The notes under the pieces: model-generated | The model's input: only the letters and a program-made list of their open reading frames with translations | What the model was told of the DNA's origin: nothing | The model's database searches: none | Shown here: one piece after another, positions 1 to 7,163 of the stretch | Layout of the letters: each line of letters opens with the position of its first letter | Position numbering within the stretch: position 1 is the first letter of the stretch | Assembly (NCBI GenBank): GCA_009926905.1 | Contig: RFNX01000370.1 | Location: 1-9,428, forward strand | Origin: Flavobacteriales bacterium | Lineage (GTDB): Bacteria; Bacteroidota; Bacteroidia; Flavobacteriales_D; Crocinitomicaceae | Length of the DNA stretch: 9,428 bases | Reading direction: 5' to 3' | Translations under genes and position numbers: made by a program

Positions 1-1128
1 GTAGGCATAAAAACCAATAACAAATGAAAATCGAATCAATTCTAAAATCCAATTCCATTTGTTGCGATCCATTAAATCTGTAAAACAATAAATCGTGAGC
101 ATGATGTAAAAACCATAAATAAAAACTCCAGGTGATTTAATTGCTGCAATAGATGAAAATAAATGAGATATAAATGCAAGTGTCACAAATAATTGTACAA
201 TACTCCAGATGTAAAGATTCTTAGGAATATCGGTTTGGTATTTTTCAAAATGATAAGCATCGACAATTTTGTCAACAGGATATTTTTCTTCAAAACCTTC
301 TGGTCTCCAACCTGTTGGCATGAACCAGATTTTAAACTTATCGACAAATTTTGGTGCTCGCCAAGCATCTTTACAAAGTAGAAACAAATGCTGGAAGTTA
401 ATTTTGAATGGATTCCAAGTTTTAGCAGGTCTCGAAACCCCAAAAACTGGTGGCACTTCATCCAGCTCTTCTTGGAAAGTTCCAAATAACTTATCCCAAA
501 AAATAAAGATTTGCCCCAAATTTTTATCCATATACTCCTTGTTTAATGCGTGATGCACTCGGTGATGCGAAGGAGTTACAATAACATGTTCCAAAAATCC
601 CATTTTACCAATGTGACGGGTATGATACCAAAACTGCAAGAACAAATGCAAAGGAAGTACAATAGCAATTACATCAGTTGGAACTCCAAAAAGGGCTGCT
701 GGAATTAATAAAAAGGTAAAAATATTGAAGATTCCAGAAACAGGTTGACGCAATGCACAAGCTAAATTGAATTCTTCGCTGCTGTGGTGAACAACGTGTT
801 CATTCCAAAAGAAATTTATTTGATGATCAATTCTGTGGTGCCAATAACCATAAAAATCAATCACAATAAAGGCAATAAGATAAACAAGAACGGTTTCTTT
901 CACTTGGAAAATCGCTACATGATTCACTAACCATTCGTAACTTACGATGGTTATAGTTAAACCTAAAACATCTTTTACAACGTTACTCATTCCAGAACTC
1001 AAACTAGAAATTGCATCCACGAAAGGCATTGTGTCGTTCCCTTTTAGATATCCGTATAACTTTTCAGCCAGCACAAAAATCAAAAAAAGTGGCATTGCGA
1101 ACAATAGAATTTTTCCGTATTCTTCCAT
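1..1128 (-). CDS. Fatty acid hydroxylase/sterol desaturase superfamily protein, AGMO-like (partial, C-terminus outside window)
   Basis: An open frame of 376 codons runs from ATG at 1128 to the window edge without a stop. The product is a multi-pass membrane protein: hydrophobic segments lie near residues 7-21, 54-68, 79-96, 133-167, 307-328, 334-350 and 360-376. The di-iron histidine ligands of the superfamily are visible: HRxxH at 98-102, HxxHH at 111-115 and HHxxHH at 188-193, with further histidines at 161, 169 and 172. Around them are HHSSEEFNLACALRQ (114-128), TPSHHRVHH (185-193) and WDKLFGTF (211-218), which closely resemble animal alkylglycerol monooxygenase (AGMO/TMEM195). A later FxHL plus GW-P region (245-276) also fits that subgroup. 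The family uses oxygen to hydroxylate lipid substrates in the membrane; cleavage of ether lipids is an inference here. It is divergently transcribed from the RNA-binding protein gene. The superfamily is very likely; the substrate is uncertain. Confidence 0.88.
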   Translation of the reverse strand, partial: MEEYGKILLFAMPLFLIFVLAEKLYGYLKGNDTMPFVDAISSLSSGMSNVVKDVLGLTITIVSYEWLVNHVAIFQVKETVLVYLIAFIVIDFYGYWHHRIDHQINFFWNEHVVHHSSEEFNLACALRQPVSGIFNIFTFLLIPAALFGVPTDVIAIVLPLHLFLQFWYHTRHIGKMGFLEHVIVTPSHHRVHHALNKEYMDKNLGQIFIFWDKLFGTFQEELDEVPPVFGVSRPAKTWNPFKINFQHLFLLCKDAWRAPKFVDKFKIWFMPTGWRPEGFEEKYPVDKIVDAYHFEKYQTDIPKNLYIWSIVQLFVTLAFISHLFSSIAAIKSPGVFIYGFYIMLTIYCFTDLMDRNKWNWILELIRFSFVIGFYAY

Positions 1129-1158
1129 AATTAATTGCTTAAATGGTTTTGTATGCGT

Positions 1159-1189
1159 TAAATATAACAACTTATTAATTAACTATCAA
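1159..1189 (-). promoter_or_regulatory. Candidate promoter of the hydroxylase gene
   Basis: Read on the minus strand, a TTG (1189-1187) is followed after 20 bp by TATATTTA (1166-1159). This is one mismatch from the Bacteroidetes -7 consensus TAnnTTTG, and the spacing is in the accepted range. Transcription would start around 1150-1154, leaving a leader of about 25 nt before ATG at 1128. In such AT-rich DNA a chance match is possible. Confidence 0.4.
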
Positions 1190-1322
1190 AAAGGAAATAA
1201 AATAAAGCATTTCTGCGTCTAAACTAAGACTAATAAAATCACTACAAATCAGATAATTGTACTTAATTTTAAGTATATAAATTTTGTATGCTTTATGAAT
1301 ATTTCACATTTTTTCAATTCGT

Positions 1323-1355
1323 TTGATGTTAATTTAATTTTTTGTTCTAATTTCG
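1323..1355 (+). promoter_or_regulatory. Candidate promoter of the RRM gene
   Basis: TTG at 1323-1325 is followed after 22 bp by TAATTTCG at 1348-1355, one mismatch from TAnnTTTG. The predicted start near 1360 gives a leader of about 40 nt that is A-rich and then T-rich. A second, poorer candidate lies upstream: TTG at 1257-1259 and TAAATTTTG at 1278-1286, which has one extra T. Nothing else was seen in the 273-bp divergent gap between 1128 and 1402. Confidence 0.4.
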
Positions 1356-1401
1356 GCTAATAATAAATAACAAACAATAAAATAGACGTTTTTTTCTTTC
1401 T

Positions 1402-1983
1402 ATGACCAGTATTTTTGTAGCCAAATTAGATTTTGGTGTTTCTAGCGAACAATTAAGGAATTTGTTCGAGCAGCATGGGAAAGTCCTCAAAGCAAATGTT
1501 GCAACTGACAGAGAAACCGGTAAGTCCAGGGGTTTTGCTTTCGTTGAAATGGCAGATAAAAATGAAGCCAACGCAGCAATTAATGCACTTGACGGTCACA
1601 TTATTAACGGCAGACCAATTGCAGTTAAAGAAGCGGAACAGCGTGAAAACAGAACTCCTAACACACGTCCTGCTTACGACAATCAAAAACCAAGAGAACC
1701 AAGAACAGATGCGCCTTTTGGAACACCGAAAGATCCAACTGTAATTTTACCTTCACTTGACATCCCTTCGAACGAACCAAGAAAAAAAATAGCAAAAGAA
1801 AAAGATCGTAAGTCAATCGATACGGATAATCGTAACAAAAAACCTAAAATGGATGCTTTCAAAAAAAGCGGAAAAGAGAAAAAGTTTTTTGAAGATGACG
1901 ACGATTTTGATGACGAAGAGTTATTCTCCTACAAACGCAAAGACGAAGAAGATTTTGACGACGATGAAGAAGATGAAGATTAA
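1402..1983 (+). CDS. RRM-domain RNA-binding protein with acidic C-terminal tail
   Basis: The 193-residue protein begins with one RNA recognition motif (about residues 1-78). RNP2 is IFVAKL (4-9) and RNP1 is RGFAFVEM (43-50), so the three aromatic positions that stack on RNA (F5, F45, F47) are kept. It therefore probably binds single-stranded RNA in the cytoplasm. Bacterial RRM proteins are usually only 80-120 residues. Here the domain is followed by a proline/arginine-rich linker (about 80-125), a lysine-rich stretch (126-162) and a tail made almost entirely of D, E, F and K (163-193). The ATG at 1402 is chosen because the RRM begins immediately after it; no Shine-Dalgarno sequence precedes it. 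The CCA-adding enzyme family gene follows after 35 bp without a visible terminator, suggesting co-transcription. RNA targets cannot be inferred. Confidence 0.9.
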   Translation: MTSIFVAKLDFGVSSEQLRNLFEQHGKVLKANVATDRETGKSRGFAFVEMADKNEANAAINALDGHIINGRPIAVKEAEQRENRTPNTRPAYDNQKPREPRTDAPFGTPKDPTVILPSLDIPSNEPRKKIAKEKDRKSIDTDNRNKKPKMDAFKKSGKEKKFFEDDDDFDDEELFSYKRKDEEDFDDDEEDED

Positions 1984-2018
1984 TTCACTTTTGATTCTAT
2001 TCAAATAAAATCTTTTTA

Positions 2019-3434
2019 ATGGCTCAAAATTACGCTAGTCAACTTACACATCCAGTTTTTAAAGTTGTTTCAAAATACATCGGCGAAAGGAATCTTGAAG
2101 CTTATGTTATTGGTGGTTTTGTGCGCGATTTATTGCTTGAAAATCCTTCAAAAGACATTGATATTGTTGTGGTTGGTAACGGCCCAAGTTTAGCAAATGA
2201 TGTTGCTAGTATACTACGTGTAAAAAAAGTAACTGTTTTCAAAAGTTATGGAACGGCACATTTTCGTTACAAAGATTTAGACATTGAATTTGTTGGCGCT
2301 CGAAAAGAATCTTATGATTCCGATTCCAGAAAACCATTCACTGAAACTGGAACTTTACAAGACGATCAAAACCGCAGAGATTTTACAATCAATGCATTAG
2401 CTTTAAGTTTACATCCATCAAATTTTGGCGAATTAATTGATCCCTTTAATGGGGTTGAAGATTTGGATAAAGGAATTATTAGAACACCTTTGGAACCTGA
2501 AATTACTTTTAGCGATGACCCATTAAGAATGTTGCGTGCCATTCGTTTTGCAACACGTCTAGATTTCAAAATTGAAACTACTTGTTTGGAAGCTATTCGT
2601 AAACAATCCGATCGTTTGGACATTATTTCCAAAGAAAGAATTGCAGATGAATTGAATAAAATCATCTTAACTAAAACGCCTTCACGTGGTTTCAAATTGC
2701 TTCAATCTACCTTGCTTTTAAAACGTTTCTTCCCAGAAATGGTCGCGCTTCAAGGAATAGATTACATCGACGGAAAAGGACATAAAGATAATTTTTTACA
2801 TACCTTAGAAGTCCTCGATAATATAGCTCAGCACACCGATGATTTATGGTTACGTTGGGCGGCGATTTTACACGATATTGCCAAACCTCCCACAAAAAGA
2901 TTCGATAAAGAAGTTGGTTGGACGTTTCACGGACATGAAGATTTAGGAGCGAGAATGGTGCCGAAAATTTTCAAAAACTTAAAATTACCTTTGGATAATA
3001 AAATGAAGTACGTTCAAAAATTGGTGCGTCTTCACCTTCGTCCAATTGCGCTTGTAAAAGGCTTCGTAACTGATTCTGCCATTCGAAGATTACTTTCAGA
3101 AGCTGGCGACGACATCGATGATTTGATGAAATTATGTAACGCAGACATCACCTCAAAAAATGAATTCAAAGTAAAAAAATACAAAAATAACTTTGAATTA
3201 GTTTCTCAAAAATTAAAACAAGTCGAAGAAAAAGATAGGATTCGGAATTTCCAACCTCCAGTAAGTGGTGAACTTATTATGCAAACATTTGGCATAGGCC
3301 CATCTGCTGAAATTGGCATCATCAAATCGAATATCAAAGAAGCAATTTTAGAAGGACAAATTGAAAATTCACCCGAACAAGCTTATGAGTTGATGTTGAA
3401 ACTTGGTGAAGAATTGGGTTTGCAACGTGTGTAA
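2019..3434 (+). CDS. cca: CCA tRNA nucleotidyltransferase / poly(A) polymerase family protein with HD domain
   Basis: This 471-residue protein has the class II nucleotidyltransferase head: GGFVRD (32-37), the metal-binding DID (46-48), RRDFTINAL (119-127) and DDPLRMLRAIRF (166-177). The last contains the DDxxR equivalent of the motif that selects CTP and ATP in CCA-adding enzymes. ERIADEL (206-212) follows in the helical neck. An HD phosphohydrolase-type domain occupies roughly 255-380, with H261, H285-D286, H304 and H306 as likely metal ligands. The expected role is adding or repairing the 3' CCA of tRNAs, and the tRNA-Glu at 9353-9424 lacks an encoded CCA. Sequence motifs alone do not fully exclude poly(A) polymerase or a partial (A-adding or C-adding) activity. 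ATG at 2019 lies 35 bp after the RRM gene and just before the conserved head. No terminator follows. Confidence 0.87.
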   Translation: MAQNYASQLTHPVFKVVSKYIGERNLEAYVIGGFVRDLLLENPSKDIDIVVVGNGPSLANDVASILRVKKVTVFKSYGTAHFRYKDLDIEFVGARKESYDSDSRKPFTETGTLQDDQNRRDFTINALALSLHPSNFGELIDPFNGVEDLDKGIIRTPLEPEITFSDDPLRMLRAIRFATRLDFKIETTCLEAIRKQSDRLDIISKERIADELNKIILTKTPSRGFKLLQSTLLLKRFFPEMVALQGIDYIDGKGHKDNFLHTLEVLDNIAQHTDDLWLRWAAILHDIAKPPTKRFDKEVGWTFHGHEDLGARMVPKIFKNLKLPLDNKMKYVQKLVRLHLRPIALVKGFVTDSAIRRLLSEAGDDIDDLMKLCNADITSKNEFKVKKYKNNFELVSQKLKQVEEKDRIRNFQPPVSGELIMQTFGIGPSAEIGIIKSNIKEAILEGQIENSPEQAYELMLKLGEELGLQRV

Positions 3435-3482
3435 TTCAAGATTTTATTGCAATTACTGTTAACTTTCCGCTTTATATCGACC

Positions 3483-3510
3483 TTGTTTTAGATTTTTAAT
3501 TTTAATTTTA
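3483..3510 (+). promoter_or_regulatory. Candidate promoter of the Orf3-family/methyltransferase operon
   Basis: In the 98-bp gap before the operon, TTG (3483-3485) is followed after 17 bp by TAATTTTA (3503-3510), one mismatch from TAnnTTTG. A start near 3516 would give a leader of roughly 17 nt before ATG at 3533. The region is nearly pure A/T, so the match is suggestive only. Confidence 0.35.
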
Positions 3511-3532
3511 CATAGATTGAAAAATCCATAAT

Positions 3533-4099
3533 ATGCCAGGCTTAAAATTCAGAGTTTTATTAGATTCAGAAAGGAAAGAAGAAGTGTTTAGAGATATTTT
3601 AATCTCTGATACTGACAATTTTGAATCGCTTTATCACGCTATTTTGAAATCTTTTAACTTCAAAGGAGATCAAATGGCGAGTTTCTATGTTTCAGATGAT
3701 AATTGGGACAAAGGTCACGAAATCAGCTTGATGGATATGTCTTACGACGACGATTCAATTGATTCACCAGCGGCTGTAATGAAAAATGCAACCATCAAAG
3801 ATTTCTTGGAAGAACCTGACCAAAAGTTCATTTTAGTTTATGATTTTATGCGCATGTGGATCTTTTTGGTAGAATTAATTGGTTTCGACAGAAACGAACC
3901 AGAAACTCCAGAAATGCTATTGTCAATGGGTAATCCTCCGACAGAAGATTCACGTAAAGTTATGGATGAGGACATGTTTGCAGGTGACGAAAATGAACAA
4001 GAATTGTCTGAAGATGAAGAAGATGAATTAGGTTTGGATGAATTCGATGACGATTATTCCGAAGACGATTTAACTGATTATAACGAGTACGAATATTAA
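3533..4099 (+). CDS. pRiA4b Orf3-like family protein with acidic tail
   Basis: The first 115 or so residues resemble the pRiA4b Orf3 family (also labelled IS1096 passenger TnpR-like): LKFRVLLDS at the start, a helix at ESLYHAILKSFNF (31-43), ASFYVSDDNW (49-58), then LVYDFMRMWIFLVEL (101-115). In classical members the last motif reads like YDFGDxWxH; here the GD is replaced by MR and the H by F, so any activity tied to those residues may be lost. From residue 143 the protein becomes a D/E-rich tail ending EYEY. Despite the family name, no transposon features are nearby, and this is a normal chromosomal gene. The molecular function is unknown. It is the first gene of a tight cluster, with 1 bp before the methyltransferase start, so translation is probably coupled. 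The predicted location is cytoplasmic. Confidence 0.72.
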   Translation: MPGLKFRVLLDSERKEEVFRDILISDTDNFESLYHAILKSFNFKGDQMASFYVSDDNWDKGHEISLMDMSYDDDSIDSPAAVMKNATIKDFLEEPDQKFILVYDFMRMWIFLVELIGFDRNEPETPEMLLSMGNPPTEDSRKVMDEDMFAGDENEQELSEDEEDELGLDEFDDDYSEDDLTDYNEYEY

Positions 4100-4100
4100 T

Positions 4101-4811
4101 ATGACTAAAATTTCTGCCGATCCAATCGGTGATGCAATCCTTGATTACGCATCCAATAAAAAACCTTTCGATATTATTGTAAGCTCTGACTTGTGTGACG
4201 ATGATATCATTCCAATTGAAGTGCTTTTTCGCTCTTATAAAGAAATGCCTGATTTAGAAAAACGTGCTCTTTCACTTTGTAAAGGAAGCGTTTTGGACGT
4301 TGGAGCTGGTGCAGGAATCCACTGCCACGAGCTTATAAAAAAAGGACATTTAGTAGCTGCAATTGACATTTCAAAAGGCGCAGTAACTTATTTGAAAGAA
4401 TCTGGAATCAATGCCATAAATAGTTCTTTTGAAGAATACGAACCGAAACAAAAATTCGATACAGTTTTAATGTTGATGAATGGAATTGGTGTTGCTGGTC
4501 GACTAGGAAATTTAGAAAAAACACTAACCAAGGCTAAGAAAATGCTCAATCCGAAAGGACAAATTATTTTTGATTCCTCTGATGTTAAATTTCTTTACGA
4601 AGACGAAGACGGTTCTATTTGGATGGATTTGAATACGGAATATTACGGAAATTTCAAGTTCCAAATGCACTATAAAAAAACAACTGGCGATTGGTTTGAA
4701 TGGCTGTATGTCGATTATGATTCGATGCACGAAATTGCCTCAAAATTAGGTTTCAAATGTACACGCGTTTTGGAACAAGACAATCATTATTTAGCTCAAC
4801 TTTCACTTTAA
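4101..4811 (+). CDS. Class I SAM-dependent methyltransferase
   Basis: The 236-residue protein has a Rossmann-type methyltransferase core. Motif I is VLDVGAGAGIH (65-74... with the glycine loop at 68-72), the acidic residue for the SAM ribose is D89 in VAAIDIS, the motif IV strand is FDTVLMLMNGIG (119-130), and the post-core strand is KGQIIFDSSD (152-161). An N-terminal helical region of about 60 residues precedes the fold. The GNG-like motif IV does not have the NPPY signature of N6-adenine or glutamine methylases, so a small molecule or lipid acceptor is as plausible as RNA or protein. The substrate cannot be named. It starts 1 bp after the preceding stop and ends 3 bp before the TraB/GumN start, so it sits firmly within the operon. 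It has no signal peptide and should be cytoplasmic. Confidence 0.87.
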   Translation: MTKISADPIGDAILDYASNKKPFDIIVSSDLCDDDIIPIEVLFRSYKEMPDLEKRALSLCKGSVLDVGAGAGIHCHELIKKGHLVAAIDISKGAVTYLKESGINAINSSFEEYEPKQKFDTVLMLMNGIGVAGRLGNLEKTLTKAKKMLNPKGQIIFDSSDVKFLYEDEDGSIWMDLNTEYYGNFKFQMHYKKTTGDWFEWLYVDYDSMHEIASKLGFKCTRVLEQDNHYLAQLSL

Positions 4812-4814
4812 AAG

Positions 4815-5669
4815 ATGTTAAGATTATTATTTCTATTTCTTCTCTTTGGGCAATATTCCAATGCGCAAGTTGAGAAAAACGCTCTTCTCTGGGAGGTAAA
4901 ATCGAAAGATGGAAAAAGCATTTCTTATTTATATGGGACAATGCATTTAATGGATGCTCAATTGTTTTCGATTCCTAAAAAATTAGAAAAAACCTTACTA
5001 AAATCTGACGTTTTGTGCATGGAAATTGCAAGTGTCAATCCTAATTTATCGCCGGATGCTTTGTTCATGAAAGACAAAACTTTGATGGATGTTTTCAACC
5101 AAAATCAATTGGATACAATTTATCGCTGGGCTGAAAAAGCATTATTAATGAATCAGGAACAATTCAACACAAATTTCAAAACTGCAAAACCATTTATGTT
5201 GATGCAATTCATTATGCAAACCTCTTTACCGACAAATACAAAGTCGTTTGAAAGAGAATTTGAAGCGTTAGCATCTGAAAAGAAATTGCAACTAAAAGGC
5301 TTAGAAACGGTCGATCAACAATTGAACTTGTTCGATGGTTTTAGTGTTGAAGAGCAAGCAGAAATGGTAATGTCATCTCTGCGTGACGAGGAGAAATCTA
5401 AAAAATCATTCGATGACATGCAGCAAATTTACTTGACACAAAATTTAGACAAACTCTATACTTTTATGAAAAGTGAATCCGATTCTCCAATTTCAAATTC
5501 ACGTGCATTTCTTGAAGATCGCAATCAAAATTGGATTCCTAAAATGAAAGAAATGATGAAAAATCAAACTGTTTTCTTTGCAGTTGGTGCTGCACATTTA
5601 GCAGGTCCAGAAGGAGTTATAGAATTATTAGTTAAGGAAGGCTTCACACTTACACCAGTAAAATTATGA
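4815..5669 (+). CDS. TraB/GumN family protein, secreted
   Basis: The first 17 residues form a signal peptide with a hydrophobic run and a likely cut at SNA|Q (17/18), so the mature protein should be exported. Two family hallmarks are present: YGTMHL (40-45) near the N-terminus and VGAAHLAGPEGV (257-268) near the C-terminus, with GLETV (162-166) between. These histidine and glutamate positions are the conserved polar residues of TraB/GumN proteins, related to the metal-dependent Tiki proteases of animals. The length (284 residues) is normal. A role as periplasmic or surface protease is plausible but is an inference; most bacterial members have no tested substrate. The start is 3 bp after the methyltransferase stop, and the end overlaps the lipoprotein gene by 4 bp. 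Confidence 0.88.
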   Translation: MLRLLFLFLLFGQYSNAQVEKNALLWEVKSKDGKSISYLYGTMHLMDAQLFSIPKKLEKTLLKSDVLCMEIASVNPNLSPDALFMKDKTLMDVFNQNQLDTIYRWAEKALLMNQEQFNTNFKTAKPFMLMQFIMQTSLPTNTKSFEREFEALASEKKLQLKGLETVDQQLNLFDGFSVEEQAEMVMSSLRDEEKSKKSFDDMQQIYLTQNLDKLYTFMKSESDSPISNSRAFLEDRNQNWIPKMKEMMKNQTVFFAVGAAHLAGPEGVIELLVKEGFTLTPVKL

Positions 5670-6115
5670 CAACAAAAATCCTTTTCTTTTTCGCCACAAC
5701 TCTACTTTTTGCATCTTGTCAAACCTATTCTGAACAACAAATCGAATCGTTCGACAAAGAAATTCAAAAATACATCAAAAAGAAAAAGTTGGACTTAGAT
5801 GCTTCTCCTTCAGGATTGTATTTTAAAGTGACAAAAGAAGGACAAGGTAAATTCATAAACTATACTGACAGCGTTTCCATAACATACACTGGTAAATTAT
5901 TAAACGGTCGAATTTTCGATTATACGAAAACGCCACGAAAATTTGCAGTTCGAGAATTGCTAATCGGTTGGAAAGAAGCACTTTTATCGTGTAAAAAGAA
6001 TTCGGAGGTCATTATGATTATTCCTCCACAATTGGGCTACGGCGATCATAAATTGGACGATATTCCTCAAAATTCTGTGCTTTACTTTGAAATGAAAGTA
6101 TTGGATGTGAAATAA
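5666..6115 (+). CDS. FKBP-type peptidyl-prolyl cis-trans isomerase lipoprotein
   Basis: The 149-residue precursor carries a lipoprotein signal peptide ending in FASC, so Cys18 would be lipidated and the protein anchored in the envelope. A short helical, lysine-rich linker (about 23-45) leads to one FKBP domain (about 49-149). The residues lining the FKBP12 pocket are conserved: Y74, F84, D85, F93, L99-I100, W102, Y125 and F141, so it should be an active prolyl isomerase that helps exported proteins fold. It is shorter than the gliding protein GldI (also an FKBP lipoprotein) and shows little of GldI's characteristic sequence, so that name is not given. Its ATG overlaps the TGA of the TraB/GumN gene (ATGA), implying translational coupling. 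No clear terminator follows. Confidence 0.92.
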   Translation: MTTKILFFFATTLLFASCQTYSEQQIESFDKEIQKYIKKKKLDLDASPSGLYFKVTKEGQGKFINYTDSVSITYTGKLLNGRIFDYTKTPRKFAVRELLIGWKEALLSCKKNSEVIMIIPPQLGYGDHKLDDIPQNSVLYFEMKVLDVK

Positions 6116-6186
6116 TCGGTGCTTAAAGAAATAATTCTTGTCATCAAAACTTGAATTAATAGCATTAATAAAAATTAAAAAAAATC

Positions 6187-6216
6187 TTGCTAATCAAAAG
6201 GCATTTCTTACTTTTG
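6187..6216 (+). promoter_or_regulatory. Promoter of sucD
   Basis: TTG (6187-6189) and TACTTTTG (6209-6216) are separated by 19 bp. The -7 element matches the Bacteroidetes consensus TAnnTTTG exactly. Transcription should start about 5-7 bp downstream, near 6222, leaving a leader of about 20 nt before ATG at 6241. This is the best promoter in the window. Confidence 0.65.
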
Positions 6217-6240
6217 GGCAACAAAAAATTGAAACGAAAA

Positions 6241-7119
6241 ATGAGTGTATTAGTAAACAAAAACTCGAAAGTTATCGTGCAAGGTTTCACTGGTAGTGAA
6301 GGTACTTTCCATGCTGGTCAAATGATTGATTACGGAACAAACGTAGTAGGTGGTGTAACGCCAGGAAAAGGTGGTACAACGCATCTCGACAAACCAGTTT
6401 TTAACACTGTTGCAGACGCAGTTAATACAACTGGAGCTGATGTTTCAATAATTTTTGTTCCACCTGCATTTGCTGCTGACGCAATCATGGAAGCCGCAGA
6501 AGCTGGTATCAAAGTAATCGTTTGTATTACTGAAGGTATTCCAGTGAATGACATGGTGAAAGCAAAAGAATATATTAAAGCGTTCGATACTCGTTTAATC
6601 GGTCCAAACTGTCCAGGTGTAATCACAGCTGGTGAAGCAAAAGTTGGTATCATGCCAGGATTCGTTTTCAAAACAGGAAAAATCGGGATCGTTTCAAAAT
6701 CGGGAACGTTAACATACGAAGCTGCTGACCAAGTTGCAAAAGCTGGTTTAGGAATCACAACAGCAATCGGAATCGGTGGTGACCCAATCATTGGTACAAC
6801 TACAAAAGAAGCGGTTGAATTATTGATGAATGACCCTGAAACTGAAGGAATCGTAATGATTGGTGAAATCGGTGGGAATTTAGAAGCTATTGCAGCTCGT
6901 TGGATCAAAGAACACGGAACAAAACCAGTTGTTGGATTTATCGCAGGTGAAACTGCTCCAGCTGGACGTACAATGGGACATGCAGGTGCAATCGTTGGCG
7001 GAACGGATGATACAGCAGAAGCGAAAAAACGTATCATGAGAGAATGTGGTATTCACGTTGTGGATTCTCCAGCTCAAATTGGTGCTAAAATGGCAGAAGT
7101 AATGAGCGTTAAAGCTTAA
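6241..7119 (+). CDS. sucD: Succinate-CoA ligase (ADP-forming) subunit alpha
   Basis: This is the alpha subunit of the TCA-cycle enzyme that interconverts succinyl-CoA and succinate while making ATP or GTP. The N-terminal CoA-binding Rossmann domain starts with KVIVQGFTGSEGTFH (10-24). GPNCPG (121-126), VSKSGTLTYEA (151-161) and GIGGDPIIG (177-185) follow, and the phosphohistidine lies in GHAGAIVGG, His247 in this numbering. With ATG at 6241 the protein is 292 residues, the normal family length. A longer frame opens at TTG 6187 but would add 18 residues with no family counterpart, and that TTG coincides with the promoter -33 element. The partner beta subunit sucC is not in the window, so the two genes are apparently unlinked or the partner lies elsewhere. 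An intrinsic terminator follows 20 bp after the stop. Confidence 0.97.
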   Translation: MSVLVNKNSKVIVQGFTGSEGTFHAGQMIDYGTNVVGGVTPGKGGTTHLDKPVFNTVADAVNTTGADVSIIFVPPAFAADAIMEAAEAGIKVIVCITEGIPVNDMVKAKEYIKAFDTRLIGPNCPGVITAGEAKVGIMPGFVFKTGKIGIVSKSGTLTYEAADQVAKAGLGITTAIGIGGDPIIGTTTKEAVELLMNDPETEGIVMIGEIGGNLEAIAARWIKEHGTKPVVGFIAGETAPAGRTMGHAGAIVGGTDDTAEAKKRIMRECGIHVVDSPAQIGAKMAEVMSVKA

Positions 7120-7138
7120 TACCAACTATATAATTTTG

Positions 7139-7163
7139 AAAGCGGCCTAGTGTCGCTTTTTTT
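7139..7163 (+). terminator. Intrinsic terminator of sucD
   Basis: A stem of AAAGCGGC (7139-7146) pairs with GTCGCTTT (7152-7159), including one G-T wobble, around a CTAGT loop. A run of seven T covers 7157-7163. In the opposite direction no T tract follows the hairpin, so it serves sucD only. The remaining bases up to 7251 show no hairpin that would clearly end the convergent porin transcript. Confidence 0.85.

Noticed and set aside
183..553. Several overlapping open frames of 60-100 codons on both strands
   Set aside because: They are other-frame readings of the hydroxylase gene, whose motifs are continuous through this region.
947..1222. 91-codon plus-strand open frame reaching into the divergent gap
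   Set aside because: Most of it is antisense to the hydroxylase N-terminus and it has no family resemblance or promoter of its own.
2366..2695. 109-codon minus-strand frame inside the nucleotidyltransferase gene
   Set aside because: It is antisense to conserved catalytic motifs of that gene and shows no domain.
3533..4099. Transposon passenger gene, suggested by the family name IS1096 TnpR-like
   Set aside because: No transposase, inverted repeats or target duplications are nearby; the name is historical and the gene sits in a chromosomal operon.
5666..6115. Gliding motility protein GldI
   Set aside because: Both are FKBP lipoproteins, but this protein is shorter and lacks the N-terminal region I associate with GldI, and no other gld gene is near.
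6126..6140. AAGAA/TTCTT inverted repeat after the FKBP lipoprotein gene as a terminator
   Set aside because: The stem is five A/T-rich pairs without a T tract; too weak to call.
6330..7037. 235-codon open frame on the minus strand, antisense to sucD
   Set aside because: It lies wholly inside the highly conserved sucD gene; its product is a low-complexity I/P/A/S-rich sequence with no recognisable domain, as expected from the mirrored codon pattern of sucD.
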